Below are positions 26,412-35,518 of a stretch of DNA of 64,000 nucleotides, piece after piece. The notes under the pieces are model-generated. The model was not told where the DNA came from, made no database searches, and worked only from the letters and a program-made list of their open reading frames with translations. Each line of letters opens with the position of its first letter. The stretch's first letter is position 1. Position numbers and translations under genes: made by a program. Source of the DNA: Pyrinomonadaceae bacterium (GTDB lineage Bacteria; Acidobacteriota; Blastocatellia; Pyrinomonadales; Pyrinomonadaceae); the NCBI GenBank assembly GCA_014534425.1, contig JACVRN010000002.1, positions 38,550-102,549 on the forward strand, given 5' to 3'.

Positions 26412-29400
26412 TTAAAAGTTCAGCTTGAGGCCGAACTGGAATTGTCGCGGGTCGAAGCTGGCCGTCGGGCGGCTGTAGTAACGACCGTTGGAGGCTCTCT
26501 GGTTGAAGGCGTTGACATCCTGGAAGAAGGGGGATGCTGCGGCCTCGTTAAAGCGATTGAAGAGGTTGAAGCCTTCGGCGATTATCTCAAGGTTGGTGCG
26601 CTCGCCGAAGCGTATGACGCGCGTCAGGCGCATGTCAAACGAAGCGTACGAGTGAGTGATGCCGTAGTTGCGCGGCAGGCTTCCGCCTTGAGATAGGAAC
26701 GGCGGAATAAAGAGCACGCCGTTGGCGTCAACGCTAGGTCTCTCGTTCGTTCCCTGAAGGTCTAGATTCTGGTCAGAGCCACTCAGGATGTTGAACGGGC
26801 GGCCCGAAGAGATTTCAAAGATGGGCGCAAGGATAAAATCCGAGAATGCTTTGCGCCAGCCGCCTGCGCCGCGCCACTCCAGGGGCGACATAATCACCGC
26901 GCTGAAGACGAAGCGATGGCGCTGGTCAAAGAGCGACTCGGAACGCTCGGCCCGCAGGTCGCGGTTGTTCTGCGGCTTGAGAAGCGTCTGTAAGTCCGAA
27001 GAGTCGTCAATCGAATGCGACCAGGTGTAGCTCGCCAAAAACTGGAAGTTGTTCGAGAAGCGTTTCTTCAAATCAATGTTCAGCGCGTTGTAGTTCGCAT
27101 TGCCTATGGAACTCTGCGCGTTGACATCGCCGAAAGGAGAGATGATGTTGGTCGGCGTCGCAAGCGTTCCGGCAAGCTGCGCGTCGAAGAGCGCCTTCGG
27201 CACGCCGTTAGCACCCGTCAGGAAATAGTTCGGGCCTGATGGGCGGAAGAAGTTCACAGCAAACGGCAACACTACACGCCCGCGCGGCCCCTGCACTATT
27301 AACCCTGGAACAATTACGACGAAGGTTTCTGCCGGGTTGAACGGGTTAGTAAAAGGCGTCCCCGGCGCGATGGGCGTATTGGCTGGCGTCCCCGGCGCGC
27401 AAAGCGCTGGTGCCGAGCCGCACGTAGACGGGAACAGAGGGGTAGTAGTGGGCGAACTGGCGAGCACCGCCGACGCCAACCCCGTGGGGAACGCGCTATT
27501 ACCAGCATAGCGACGGAAGTTTGCCAGCACCAGGTCTTGCCTGACTTCGTTGACATCAATCGGCAACGGCAGGTGATGCGTTCCTACGAAAAGGTAGCTC
27601 GCAGAAAGGGACATGTCCTTGGTCAACTGCCGCTCGACTGTGAAGTTCGCCTGATTGGCATAGGCGTACTCGAAGTCCTTGGACACCGGCAGCGTGAAAG
27701 GCAGCAGCGAGCCGAAGCCGGGGAAGGTCTGGTCGTTGAAGCGCTGGCGTCCGAACTGGTACTGCGTTCCTACTGCCACACCCGGAGTCACAGCGCCCGG
27801 CGCACAGATGCCCGGAGTTCCTGCTCCTGGAACGCAGACCGTTCCCTGAAAGACCTGCACTGCGTTGAGAAGCGCCGTAGGGTTTGGGCTTCCCTGGAGA
27901 AGCGTGGCCTGCTGCTGCTGAGCCGCGTCCGCGATGTCTGAGTTGAAGCCCACGGCCAGAAGCGGGTGGTCGTAGAAGATTCCGTAGGCCGCGCGAATCA
28001 CCGTCTTGCCGTTGTTCCAGGGATCCCAGGCCAGAGCGAAGCGAGGTGCCCAGTTGTTCTTGTCGCGCGGGAAGCCCTGCTGAACGCCCAGCACGTCCTG
28101 AGCGGCAGTGATGTCCGCCGCAGAAAGATTGATGCCCGAAAGCGGGTCTCTGAACGGCGTCGAAGGAATCTGATCCGTCAACTCTACGTCATAACGCAGG
28201 CCGTAGTTGAGAGTCAGGTTCGGCTTGACCTTCCATGAATCCTGCACGAAGAAGGCCAGAGGCTTGTTGCCGAGTTTGCTGACGGGATTGCCGAAGCCTT
28301 CAATGAAGCTGCTTGGGAATCCCAGCCCGTACTGCTGCGTAGGCGTAAAGTCCGGCGCGCCCGCGAACGCGGAGTTGATGGTCGTGGCGGAGAGGCCGCC
28401 GAAGTTAAAGAGTCCCGCAAAGTTCAACTCGAAGACAGCCGAGGGGATGTTGACGAAGTTGATGTCCGCGCCCATCTTGAACGTGTGATTACCGGCGATG
28501 ACGTTCAGATTGTCCGCGAACTGGTAGCGCGTCTCCGTGCGAACGACGGGCGAGAAAAGCTCTCGGCCTATGAAGCCTGTGCCCGTGATGTTAAAGGCCA
28601 CGGCGTCGCCGTTCTGGGATTTGAAGGTCGCGCGGCGCACTCCGAAATTGAAGCGCGCTTCGTTAACCATGTTGCTTGAGAGAATCGAGTTCAATGTCAC
28701 GACCGCAGAAGTGTCGCGCAAGGTCTGCGCGCCGGTGCGCGAGACATCGTTCTGGCCCAAGGACTGGTTCTGCGACTCTACCTGTATGCCCGTCAGGTCG
28801 CTAGTGTTGTAGCCGACGCGGAATGTGAACAGGTTGCTCTTGTTTATATTGTGGTCAAGACGGAACGAAGAGAAGTTCGTCCTATCGGTGACGGGAAAGA
28901 TTCTCTGCAAATTAAGTAGCGGGCGGAAGGCTATGAACTGCCCCTGCGCGTTAACCGTGTTCACAGGCACAGGCGTGCCGCTCAGGATAAAACGCTGGCC
29001 CACCACGCCGGGAGTAATCGGCGTCAGCCCCGAAGGATTAAACGCTGTCGAGATGAGCGGAGCGACCACCAGAGGATTCGTCCCCGTCAAAGCAGTCGAG
29101 CCGCCGCTAGATGCAAGGTACGCGTAGTTGACCGCGAGGCCAAACACCTGCACGCCCTGCGCCGCCGTCAAAGGGTTTCCGAAGAGAGCGTTCGCCGTCG
29201 TCAGAAGCCCATTGATGTAGGCAGCCTGCGCCGCAGTGATGTTGCCGAAGGTCTGCGCCGTCGGGAAAAGAGCGGCGGTCGGCCCCAGGGCTGCGGGCAG
29301 GGCTGGAATGGTCACGGTGCTATTCAAAGCCTGCGTGCCTTCGCCTCGAACATTGCTCGTAAAGAAGCCTGATTCGTTGCGCTGTCTTCGCTCGAAAGAG

Positions 29401-30353
29401 GCGAAGAAGTATGTGCGGTCGCGGCGGAAAGGGCCGCCCAGAGTTGCGCCGTATTGTGCGCGCGTGAACGGAGCTTTTTCGTCTCCCGTAGTCGCGCGCA
29501 GGAAATCAACGGGCGTGAAAGGATTGTTCGCCTGAAAGCTCTTGTGGCGAAGGAAGCCGAAGATGTTGCCGCGAAACTCGTTCGTGCCGCCTTTGGTGAC
29601 AACGTTGACCACGCCGCCCGCAGCGCGACCGAACTCCGGCGCGTAAGAGTTGCTGACGACCTGAAACTCCTGCACAGCTTCCTGGCTGACGGTGGTGCGC
29701 GCGGCGTTGACGGAGTTGTCTGTGTTGTCCGCGCCGTCTACCTGCACCAGATTGGAGCGACCGCGCTGGCCGCCGAAGTTCAAGCCGGATGTAGGAGCAG
29801 GCCCTATGGGTCGCCCGTTATCGCGCGTCACGGTCGAAGTCGTCAGCGCGAAAGACAGGTAGTTGCGCTCGTTAATCGGCAGGTTGTCTATGCGCTGCTG
29901 GTCAACGGTCGTGGCGACAGCCGTGCGCGAAGTCTCAACGACTTCGGTGGTCGCGCCCGTGACTGTCACACTTGCTCCCAACTCGCCGAGCTCAAGAGGA
30001 ATATCCAGGTCTGCGCGCTGTCCGACCGTCAGCTTGACGTTGGGGACTACGGCGCGCTTGAAGTTGGCGGCTTCGACCGTCACCTCATAGGTGCCGGGCG
30101 TCAGATTTATTATCTGGTAAAAGCCGTCGCCGTCGGTCGTAGCAGAGCGCTCAAGGTTGATGGCAGGATTGCGCGCCGTGACGGTTGCGCCCGCGACGGC
30201 TGCGCCCTGTGGGTCACGCACGAAGCCGCGCAGGTCTGCGGCGTTTGCCTGCGCCTGCCCGTACGCAGCGCCCGCACAAGCGAGCACGGCGGTAAACAAC
30301 AGAAGAAGTTGAAGAGAAATTCGCAGCCATTGCGTAGGGAACACACGCATCAT
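26412..30353 (-). CDS. Oar-type TonB-dependent receptor with carboxypeptidase-regulatory-like domain
   Basis: Large outer-membrane receptor, 1313 residues. Signal peptide (about residues 1-33); then a carboxypeptidase-regulatory-like domain (DLRGFVRDPQGAAVAGATVT, YEVTVEAANFKRA, about residues 40-130). Next is a plug-like part (RSNLVQVDGADNTDNSVNAA, FGRAAGGVVNVVTKGGTNEF), then a long TonB barrel that ends in FQFGLKLNF, with the C-terminal aromatic typical of outer-membrane proteins. Such receptors import polymers or metal chelates in Acidobacteriota; the ligand is unknown. An AAGGAG site precedes the ATG. No SusD-like partner is nearby. Confidence 0.93.
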   Translation of the reverse strand: MMRVFPTQWLRISLQLLLLFTAVLACAGAAYGQAQANAADLRGFVRDPQGAAVAGATVTARNPAINLERSATTDGDGFYQIINLTPGTYEVTVEAANFKRAVVPNVKLTVGQRADLDIPLELGELGASVTVTGATTEVVETSRTAVATTVDQQRIDNLPINERNYLSFALTTSTVTRDNGRPIGPAPTSGLNFGGQRGRSNLVQVDGADNTDNSVNAARTTVSQEAVQEFQVVSNSYAPEFGRAAGGVVNVVTKGGTNEFRGNIFGFLRHKSFQANNPFTPVDFLRATTGDEKAPFTRAQYGATLGGPFRRDRTYFFASFERRQRNESGFFTSNVRGEGTQALNSTVTIPALPAALGPTAALFPTAQTFGNITAAQAAYINGLLTTANALFGNPLTAAQGVQVFGLAVNYAYLASSGGSTALTGTNPLVVAPLISTAFNPSGLTPITPGVVGQRFILSGTPVPVNTVNAQGQFIAFRPLLNLQRIFPVTDRTNFSSFRLDHNINKSNLFTFRVGYNTSDLTGIQVESQNQSLGQNDVSRTGAQTLRDTSAVVTLNSILSSNMVNEARFNFGVRRATFKSQNGDAVAFNITGTGFIGRELFSPVVRTETRYQFADNLNVIAGNHTFKMGADINFVNIPSAVFELNFAGLFNFGGLSATTINSAFAGAPDFTPTQQYGLGFPSSFIEGFGNPVSKLGNKPLAFFVQDSWKVKPNLTLNYGLRYDVELTDQIPSTPFRDPLSGINLSAADITAAQDVLGVQQGFPRDKNNWAPRFALAWDPWNNGKTVIRAAYGIFYDHPLLAVGFNSDIADAAQQQQATLLQGSPNPTALLNAVQVFQGTVCVPGAGTPGICAPGAVTPGVAVGTQYQFGRQRFNDQTFPGFGSLLPFTLPVSKDFEYAYANQANFTVERQLTKDMSLSASYLFVGTHHLPLPIDVNEVRQDLVLANFRRYAGNSAFPTGLASAVLASSPTTTPLFPSTCGSAPALCAPGTPANTPIAPGTPFTNPFNPAETFVVIVPGLIVQGPRGRVVLPFAVNFFRPSGPNYFLTGANGVPKALFDAQLAGTLATPTNIISPFGDVNAQSSIGNANYNALNIDLKKRFSNNFQFLASYTWSHSIDDSSDLQTLLKPQNNRDLRAERSESLFDQRHRFVFSAVIMSPLEWRGAGGWRKAFSDFILAPIFEISSGRPFNILSGSDQNLDLQGTNERPSVDANGVLFIPPFLSQGGSLPRNYGITHSYASFDMRLTRVIRFGERTNLEIIAEGFNLFNRFNEAAASPFFQDVNAFNQRASNGRYYSRPTASFDPRQFQFGLKLNF

Positions 30354-30768
30354 GGTAAGTCTCCTTAGATCGGATGAGCGATTACAAAATTTGAGAAGGC
30401 TCGCAAAGCTCTCTCTTCAGTCTCGTGTGCGCTCGCGTGCGGCGCGGTAAGTGTGTGGCGGACTATCCGCGCTCCAGCATCAGAGACCATGCGAGAGAAT
30501 TGCAAAAAGAACCACTTGTAAATTTAGAGATTAGACTCCGAGCGCTTCAATTTCGGGAGCGGAACTGAAAACGATCTTTATTAATGACACGACAGATGAG
30601 CTTTAGCTTTTCTCTCTCTGCGGTCTCGATTTCAAGCGCTTGGCCTTTGTACCGCAAAACAACCGACCGTGGCAAGCGAAAAGCAATACAGAATGCAGAA
30701 TGATGAATTAGAGAGATTGTTTCATTTGTTAATTGAATCAATGAATCAATGAACAAATGATTAAATGA
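30354..30768. other. intergenic region with ATTGAATC/AATGAATC words
   Basis: About 415 bases upstream of the TonB receptor. The right part (30690-30778) has words GAATGCAGAATGATGAA and tandem AATCAATGAATCAATGA, related to the palindromes elsewhere. A 69-codon open frame on the minus strand starts inside this repeat and is not convincing as a gene. No clear promoter is seen. Confidence 0.5.
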
Positions 30769-32001
30769 TTAAATTCTTCTCATTCTGCCTTTCGCATTGT
30801 TTCTGGTTGCTTGCGCGAGGCGGCGGCGCAGGCGGTCGCTGGTGGCGAAGAGGCTGATGGCCGTGGCTGCCAGGCCGGGGACGAAGGCAGCGCGACGAAG
30901 AAGCGCCGAGATGCGAAGGCGACGATTGAACCTGGCTTCATAAAGAGCGCGATATTCGCGGGCCAAACTGTCGAAGCCTTCGCCGTGGCGAAGCTCTGCA
31001 AGGCGGCGCGCAATCGCGCGTGCGGCTAGCTCGCCGCTCTCCAGAGCCATCAGCATGCCGCTTCCCGTGAAAGGGTCTATAAAGGAGGCTGCGTCTCCGA
31101 CTGTCAGAAGACCGCGCGCTGGCACAACCCGTCGGCGGCCAAAGCCTTCGAGCGAGACGCTCAACCACGCGGAGGCTGCGCGAGCCTGTGCAAGAGTATG
31201 GCGTGCGCGCTCATTCGAGCAGACAATCTCGCGCATCACTCGAAGGGGATCGCTCCCGCACTCTCTCACGTCACGCGCACGCGCGATGAAGCAAAGATTG
31301 CTGAGACCATTTTCGACCGCGCTTAAGCCGCCGTAGCCGCCGCGATAAAAATAGATTTCGCAATGCCCACTTTCGGCGCGTGTATCCGAAAGGTGCGTCT
31401 TGAAGGCTACGAGCGACGCGCGCCGCTTGTTTGGAGCGGGGCGAAAAGACGAAGCGCCCGTCTCATCTTTAATATGTCTGACAAGCGCGCAGGCTCTACC
31501 CGTGGCGTCAATCGTGATGAGAGAGCGTGCGTCTAATACTCTGCTATTCGATTCCTTCAAACGCACGCCGCGCACGATTCCCTTCTCCGTTATCAAATCG
31601 TGGGCGTGCGTATCTTCTAAAACGTGCGCGCCCGCTCGCCGCGCTCGTTCAAGAAGACGCGCATCCATCTCTGCGCGGCTCAAGCCTAGGGCAGCGCCCA
31701 TTTGCTCTTCGTTGAACCAGACGCTCGGCACGGAAACCTTTCGACCGCGCTCTGAGTAAAAGACCGTCTCCGTCAGTTGCGCGCCTCCGGCACAAATCAT
31801 TTGCTCCAGGACGCCGAGCCTTCTGAAGTGATTGATGCATTCGGGCGAGATGAATTCGCCGCAGAGCTTCTCGCGCGGGAATCGCTTCTGCTCTACCAGA
31901 AGAACACGCGCGCCATCTTGAGCCAGATGAATAGCCGCGCTCGCGCCCGCAGGCCCACCGCCCGCAATCAACACGTCATAGCTATCCTGTAACTCAGTCA
32001 T
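30769..32001 (-). CDS. FAD-dependent oxidoreductase of the geranylgeranyl-reductase-like family
   Basis: Flavoprotein of 410 residues. The FAD-binding start is VLIAGGGPAGASAAIHLAQDG (about residues 10-30), followed by KLCGEFISPECINHFRRLGV, a motif of flavoproteins that often accompany polyketide-type genes. The second FAD motif is GLLTVGDAASFIDPFTGSGM. It ends the three-gene unit ketosynthase-methyltransferase-oxidoreductase; its ATG overlaps the methyltransferase stop (ATGA). It probably oxidises or reduces the small-molecule product of that unit. Substrate unknown. Confidence 0.86.
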   Translation of the reverse strand: MTELQDSYDVLIAGGGPAGASAAIHLAQDGARVLLVEQKRFPREKLCGEFISPECINHFRRLGVLEQMICAGGAQLTETVFYSERGRKVSVPSVWFNEEQMGAALGLSRAEMDARLLERARRAGAHVLEDTHAHDLITEKGIVRGVRLKESNSRVLDARSLITIDATGRACALVRHIKDETGASSFRPAPNKRRASLVAFKTHLSDTRAESGHCEIYFYRGGYGGLSAVENGLSNLCFIARARDVRECGSDPLRVMREIVCSNERARHTLAQARAASAWLSVSLEGFGRRRVVPARGLLTVGDAASFIDPFTGSGMLMALESGELAARAIARRLAELRHGEGFDSLAREYRALYEARFNRRLRISALLRRAAFVPGLAATAISLFATSDRLRRRLAQATRNNAKGRMRRI

Positions 32002-32708
32002 CCAGCGTTCGCGCTCAAGACCAATCGAAAAGGAAAGCGGCGCTCGACGGATATTTCCCGCAAGGGAGTGCTTGCGGCCAACTCGCGCAACTCTGCCGGG
32101 CGAAAGCTTCTCAGGATTGAGAGAGCGCCGTCCTCTCTTATCAAACGATTATGCAGAAAGAGGTGGCCCACGGTCGTGTAAAGATAGTATGCGAGCCAGT
32201 GGCGATGTAGGTCTATGACGAAGATGCGCCGCCGCGCCACACGCGCCATCTCCGAGAGCACGCGTACGACCTGCGCCTCTCTAAGATGATGAGTAAAGAG
32301 CGAGCACATACTGTAATCGAAGGCGTTGTCAGCGAAAGGCACCCGAAGCGCGTCGCCGCGCACAGCGCTGATGGAAGAGAAATCTTCAGACTCTTCCATA
32401 ATCGCACGGGCCGAGCGCTCGTTTAGCTCCAGCCCCACGAGACGAGCTTCCCTTCCGGTCTCTACGGCCCACAGCGCGGCAATCCTCAGCAACTCGCCTG
32501 AGCCTGCGCCTACGTCCAACAACGAGAACTCGCGCAACCCTTCGCGCTCAATCTCCGCCAGCACGGAGCGGCGCATGGCTCTGGCGTCACCCAGATAACG
32601 ATTCACACGCTGAAGCTCTACGATACACCCCTCGTACTCCTCGTCCGTGTAATCGCCCTTATCCAGATGCTCTAGCTCGTAGCTGCGACGGCGGAATTGA
32701 GCAAACAT
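31998..32708 (-). CDS. class I SAM-dependent methyltransferase
   Basis: About 236 residues. The SAM-binding motif I is FSLLDVGAGSGELLRIA; motif II region is RLVGLELNERS; a further family motif is VPFADNAFDYSMCSLFTHHL. The start at ATG 32708 (MFAQFRRRSYELE) is chosen because an upstream TTG would lie inside a hairpin. It overlaps the oxidoreductase start by four bases and follows the ketosynthase. By context it methylates the product of the ketosynthase. Confidence 0.85.
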   Translation of the reverse strand: MFAQFRRRSYELEHLDKGDYTDEEYEGCIVELQRVNRYLGDARAMRRSVLAEIEREGLREFSLLDVGAGSGELLRIAALWAVETGREARLVGLELNERSARAIMEESEDFSSISAVRGDALRVPFADNAFDYSMCSLFTHHLREAQVVRVLSEMARVARRRIFVIDLHRHWLAYYLYTTVGHLFLHNRLIREDGALSILRSFRPAELRELAASTPLREISVERRFPFRLVLSANAG

Positions 32709-32713
32709 AACTT

Positions 32714-32744
32714 GTAGGGCAGAGGGCAAGTCCTCTGCCCCTAC
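32714..32744. repeat. hairpin over the ketosynthase stop codon
   Basis: Arms 32714-32725 (GTAGGGCAGAGG) and 32732-32744 pair, with one extra C in the right arm. The ketosynthase stop codon (32741-32743) is in the right arm. It could limit read-through into the methyltransferase gene or protect the transcript end. Confidence 0.7.
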
Positions 32745-34006
32745 GGTTTTTCTATCACGAGTGCGCTGTTCTTTGAGCCGAAGCCTATGCAGTTGCAGAG
32801 GGCAACGGTAACGCTGGCTTCGCGCGCCTGGTTGGGGACGTAATCAAGGTCGCATTCCGGGTCAGGCTCGTCCAGGTTGATGGTCGGGGGAATGATGTTA
32901 GTGTGCATGGCGCAAAGCGCTGCTCCCAACCCGGCAGCGCCGGATGCTCCCTGCGGGTGGCCTATCTGCGATTTGGTGGCGGACATGGGCGTGCGGTGCG
33001 CTCGCTCGCCTAAAGCCAGTTTGAGGGCCTGCGTTTCAATACGGTCGTTGAGTTGCGTTGACGTGCCGTGAAGGTTGACGTAATCAACATCGTCCGGCGT
33101 GCGCCCAGCATCTTCGAGCGCAAGCGTCATGGCCCGCGCTGGCTCTTCTCCGGTAGATTCCAGGCGCACCCGATGATAGGCGTCGCAGGTCGCGCCGTAA
33201 CCCGTAATCTCCGCGTAGATGCGTGCGCCGCGCTCCATGGCACGCTCGCGCTCTTCCAAAATGTAGACCCACGCGCCTTCGCCCAACACTATGCCGGAGC
33301 GGTCGCGCGAGAAGGGACGAGAAGCGCGCTCAGGCTCTTCGTTCCAGGCGTTCGTGAGGACTGTCATAAGGTTGAAGCCTGCAAGTATTCCCGGAGCGAG
33401 CGGCGCATCAACGCCGCCCGTTATCATCACTTCCTGACGACCGAGCGCGATGTGCTGGGCGGCGTAGGCTATGGCATCCGTGGAACTGGTGCAGCCGGTT
33501 GAGACTATGTGCGACAGGCCGCGCAGGCTGAAAGCCATTGAAAGCTCGCTGGACAATCCGCCGTGCGTAGAAGTGGGAATCGTATAGATGCTGGCCTTGT
33601 GCCTGGGGCCTATGTACCAGTATTCGTACTGCGCTTCTGTGAACGCCAGCCCGCCGCCGCCCGTCCCAAGAACGACGCCTATCTCCCTGCGCTCTTCCAG
33701 GCTGAGGTCGCTTGGATGGATTTGAGCATCGGCCAAGGCTTCACGCGCGGCCCTTAAGGCCAAGGGCACTGTGCGCGCGACATGCTTGCGGTCTTTCGGA
33801 TTAAGCTCGGCTTCCCAGTCAAAGTCGCGCACCTGTGCAGCAATCTTAACGGGCGAATCGGAGACATCGAAGCTTTCTATGCGACGCACTCCGCTTGAGC
33901 CGCGCACGAGCGCATCCCAGAAAGCCTCGCGCCCTATGCCAAGGGGCGTCACACAGCCCATGCCTGTAATGACGACGCGGCGAGGTCTCTTCAAACGTCC
34001 AAGCAT
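32741..34006 (-). CDS. FabF-like beta-ketoacyl synthase
   Basis: Condensing enzyme of 421 residues. It starts RRVVITGMGCVTPLGIG. The catalytic cysteine is in VSTGCTSSTDAIAYAAQ, the first histidine in VNLHGTSTQLND and the second in SQIGHPQGASGAAG, so the Cys-His-His set is complete. The TGCTSSTDA motif differs from housekeeping FabF (usually TACTSG-like), suggesting a specialised enzyme. It is first in a minus-strand unit with a methyltransferase and an FAD oxidoreductase. No acyl carrier protein is adjacent. The product is unknown. Confidence 0.88.
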   Translation of the reverse strand: MLGRLKRPRRVVITGMGCVTPLGIGREAFWDALVRGSSGVRRIESFDVSDSPVKIAAQVRDFDWEAELNPKDRKHVARTVPLALRAAREALADAQIHPSDLSLEERREIGVVLGTGGGGLAFTEAQYEYWYIGPRHKASIYTIPTSTHGGLSSELSMAFSLRGLSHIVSTGCTSSTDAIAYAAQHIALGRQEVMITGGVDAPLAPGILAGFNLMTVLTNAWNEEPERASRPFSRDRSGIVLGEGAWVYILEERERAMERGARIYAEITGYGATCDAYHRVRLESTGEEPARAMTLALEDAGRTPDDVDYVNLHGTSTQLNDRIETQALKLALGERAHRTPMSATKSQIGHPQGASGAAGLGAALCAMHTNIIPPTINLDEPDPECDLDYVPNQAREASVTVALCNCIGFGSKNSALVIEKP

Positions 34007-34137
34007 GGTGGTTCTCCTCTTCTGAAGAAGCTCGTAGAAGATACGTTTGATACGTAGAGGCCGGATGCATACGAAGCCAATGACGCAACCCGGCTTGTTA
34101 GAATTCAGGGAGACTAAGAACCTTTAAGACGGATTCA

Positions 34138-34236
34138 AACAGGATGGACAGGATGAAAGAGATTTAATCATTGATTCATCGGTTCATTGATTCAATGAAG
34201 AAATGAACCAATCTCTTTCATCCTGTCTATCCTGTT
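34138..34236. repeat. inverted repeat with ACAGGATGGACAGGATG words
   Basis: 27-base arms 34138-34164 and 34210-34236 match as reverse complements with one mismatch. The loop holds ATTGATTCATCGGTTC and complementary words that form an inner stem. It lies between an SPFH-protein gene and the ketosynthase gene on the same strand. The outer words also occur at 19577-19604. Confidence 0.85.
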
Positions 34237-34251
34237 AATTCACTTCTCTGC

Positions 34252-35436
34252 CTACGGCTGACCGCTTGATTCTATCTTCGTGCCGCATTCGTTGCAGAAC
34301 TTGGCGTCGGCTGCAACCTCATGTTGACAGTTCGGGCACTTGGGCTTCTCCTGCTTTGCTCCGCACTGATTGCAGAACTTCGCGCCCTGCGGCAAAGGAG
34401 CCTGGCACTTGACGCAAGGCACGGTCGCAGGCGCGACTTCCATCTTCGCGCCGCAGTCGTTGCAGAACTTGGATGAAGCATTGTTGGCCGCGCCGCACTG
34501 TGGACACTTGACGCTTGCAGAAGCCGCCGCAACGCCGCCGCTACCTTGCGCGCTCTGTTGCTGCGGATTCATAGCGCCGCTCATGGCATTAGCCATAGCG
34601 CCGCCCACGGCAAAGCCCGCGCCGAGACCTGCGCCCAAGCCTGCGCCGCCCGAAGGATTCTTCGCAGCATCGCGCATGGCGTCCGCCGCCTGAAACTGCG
34701 CGTAGCGCTGCGCGTCTCCGAGCACGCCCATAGAAGTGCGCTTGTCCATCGCCACCTCCACCTCCGGCGGGAGGCTTATGTTCTCGATGACGAACTTCGT
34801 CAACTCAAGGCCGAAGGAATTGAACTCTTCGTTCAGCTTCTTGCGCCCGAAGACGCCAAGCTCGTCGTAATTGGAAGCAAGGTCGAGGGCGGCTATCTTC
34901 GATTCGCCCAGGGCATCTGTGAAGCCGGAAACGAGCGTGCGCTTTAACTGACCTTCAATGTCTTCGGTGTCGAACTTGCCGTTGGTGCCAGCTATCTCCT
35001 TGATGAAGGCGCGCGGGTCTTTGACGCGAATCGAATAGATGCCGAAGGCGCGCAGCCGCACCATGCCGAAATCAGCATCCCTCATCATGATGGGATTCAT
35101 AGTTCCCCACTTGAGGTCTGTGAACTGCTTCGTGTTGACGAAGTAGACTTCGGCCTTAAACGGCGAGTTGAAGCCGTATTTCCACGCGCCCAACTTTGAA
35201 AGGATGGGCGTGTTGCCGCCGTCAATCGTGTAAAAGCCCGGCGGGAAAACGTCCGCAATCTGACCTTGAAAGACGAAGACGGCGGCCTGCGATTCGCGCA
35301 CGGTCAATTTCGCGCCGTTCTTTATCTCCTGGTCTGCTACGGGGAAGCGATAGAGCATAGTGTTGCCTGAATCATCAAGCCACTCTATGACCTCTATGAA
35401 TTGATGGAAGGGGTTAACGCGGTCTAGGATTCCCAT
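34252..35436 (-). CDS. SPFH-domain protein with three C-terminal zinc ribbons
   Basis: A 394-residue protein related to YdjI-type SPFH (band-7-like, 'virion core') proteins. The SPFH part (about residues 25-250) includes LTVRESQAAVFVFQGQIADVF, GMVRLRAFGIYSIRVKDP and GLELTKFVIENISLPPEVE. A Gly/Ala-rich linker follows. Three zinc ribbons end the protein: KCPQCGAANNASSKFCNDCG, PCVKCQAPLPQGAKFCNQCG and KCPNCQHEVAADAKFCNECG. Such proteins are thought to work at membranes; the role of the ribbons is unknown. It stands alone. Confidence 0.87.
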   Translation of the reverse strand: MGILDRVNPFHQFIEVIEWLDDSGNTMLYRFPVADQEIKNGAKLTVRESQAAVFVFQGQIADVFPPGFYTIDGGNTPILSKLGAWKYGFNSPFKAEVYFVNTKQFTDLKWGTMNPIMMRDADFGMVRLRAFGIYSIRVKDPRAFIKEIAGTNGKFDTEDIEGQLKRTLVSGFTDALGESKIAALDLASNYDELGVFGRKKLNEEFNSFGLELTKFVIENISLPPEVEVAMDKRTSMGVLGDAQRYAQFQAADAMRDAAKNPSGGAGLGAGLGAGFAVGGAMANAMSGAMNPQQQSAQGSGGVAAASASVKCPQCGAANNASSKFCNDCGAKMEVAPATVPCVKCQAPLPQGAKFCNQCGAKQEKPKCPNCQHEVAADAKFCNECGTKIESSGQP

Positions 35437-35518
35437 GACGCTTTTTGCAATCTCCTTATCTAGCAGCCGTCAAAGATTATACGTTTGAAGAGAACTGCGG
35501 GTTCAAAAGACCCGGTGG

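Noticed and set aside
29454..30368. A 304-codon open frame on the plus strand
   Set aside because: It is antisense to the TonB receptor, which has a complete and convincing sequence.
30547..30756. A 69-codon minus-strand open frame
   Set aside because: Its start lies within the AATGAATC repeat and there is no ribosome site. The C-terminal half looks mildly protein-like, so a decayed gene cannot be excluded.
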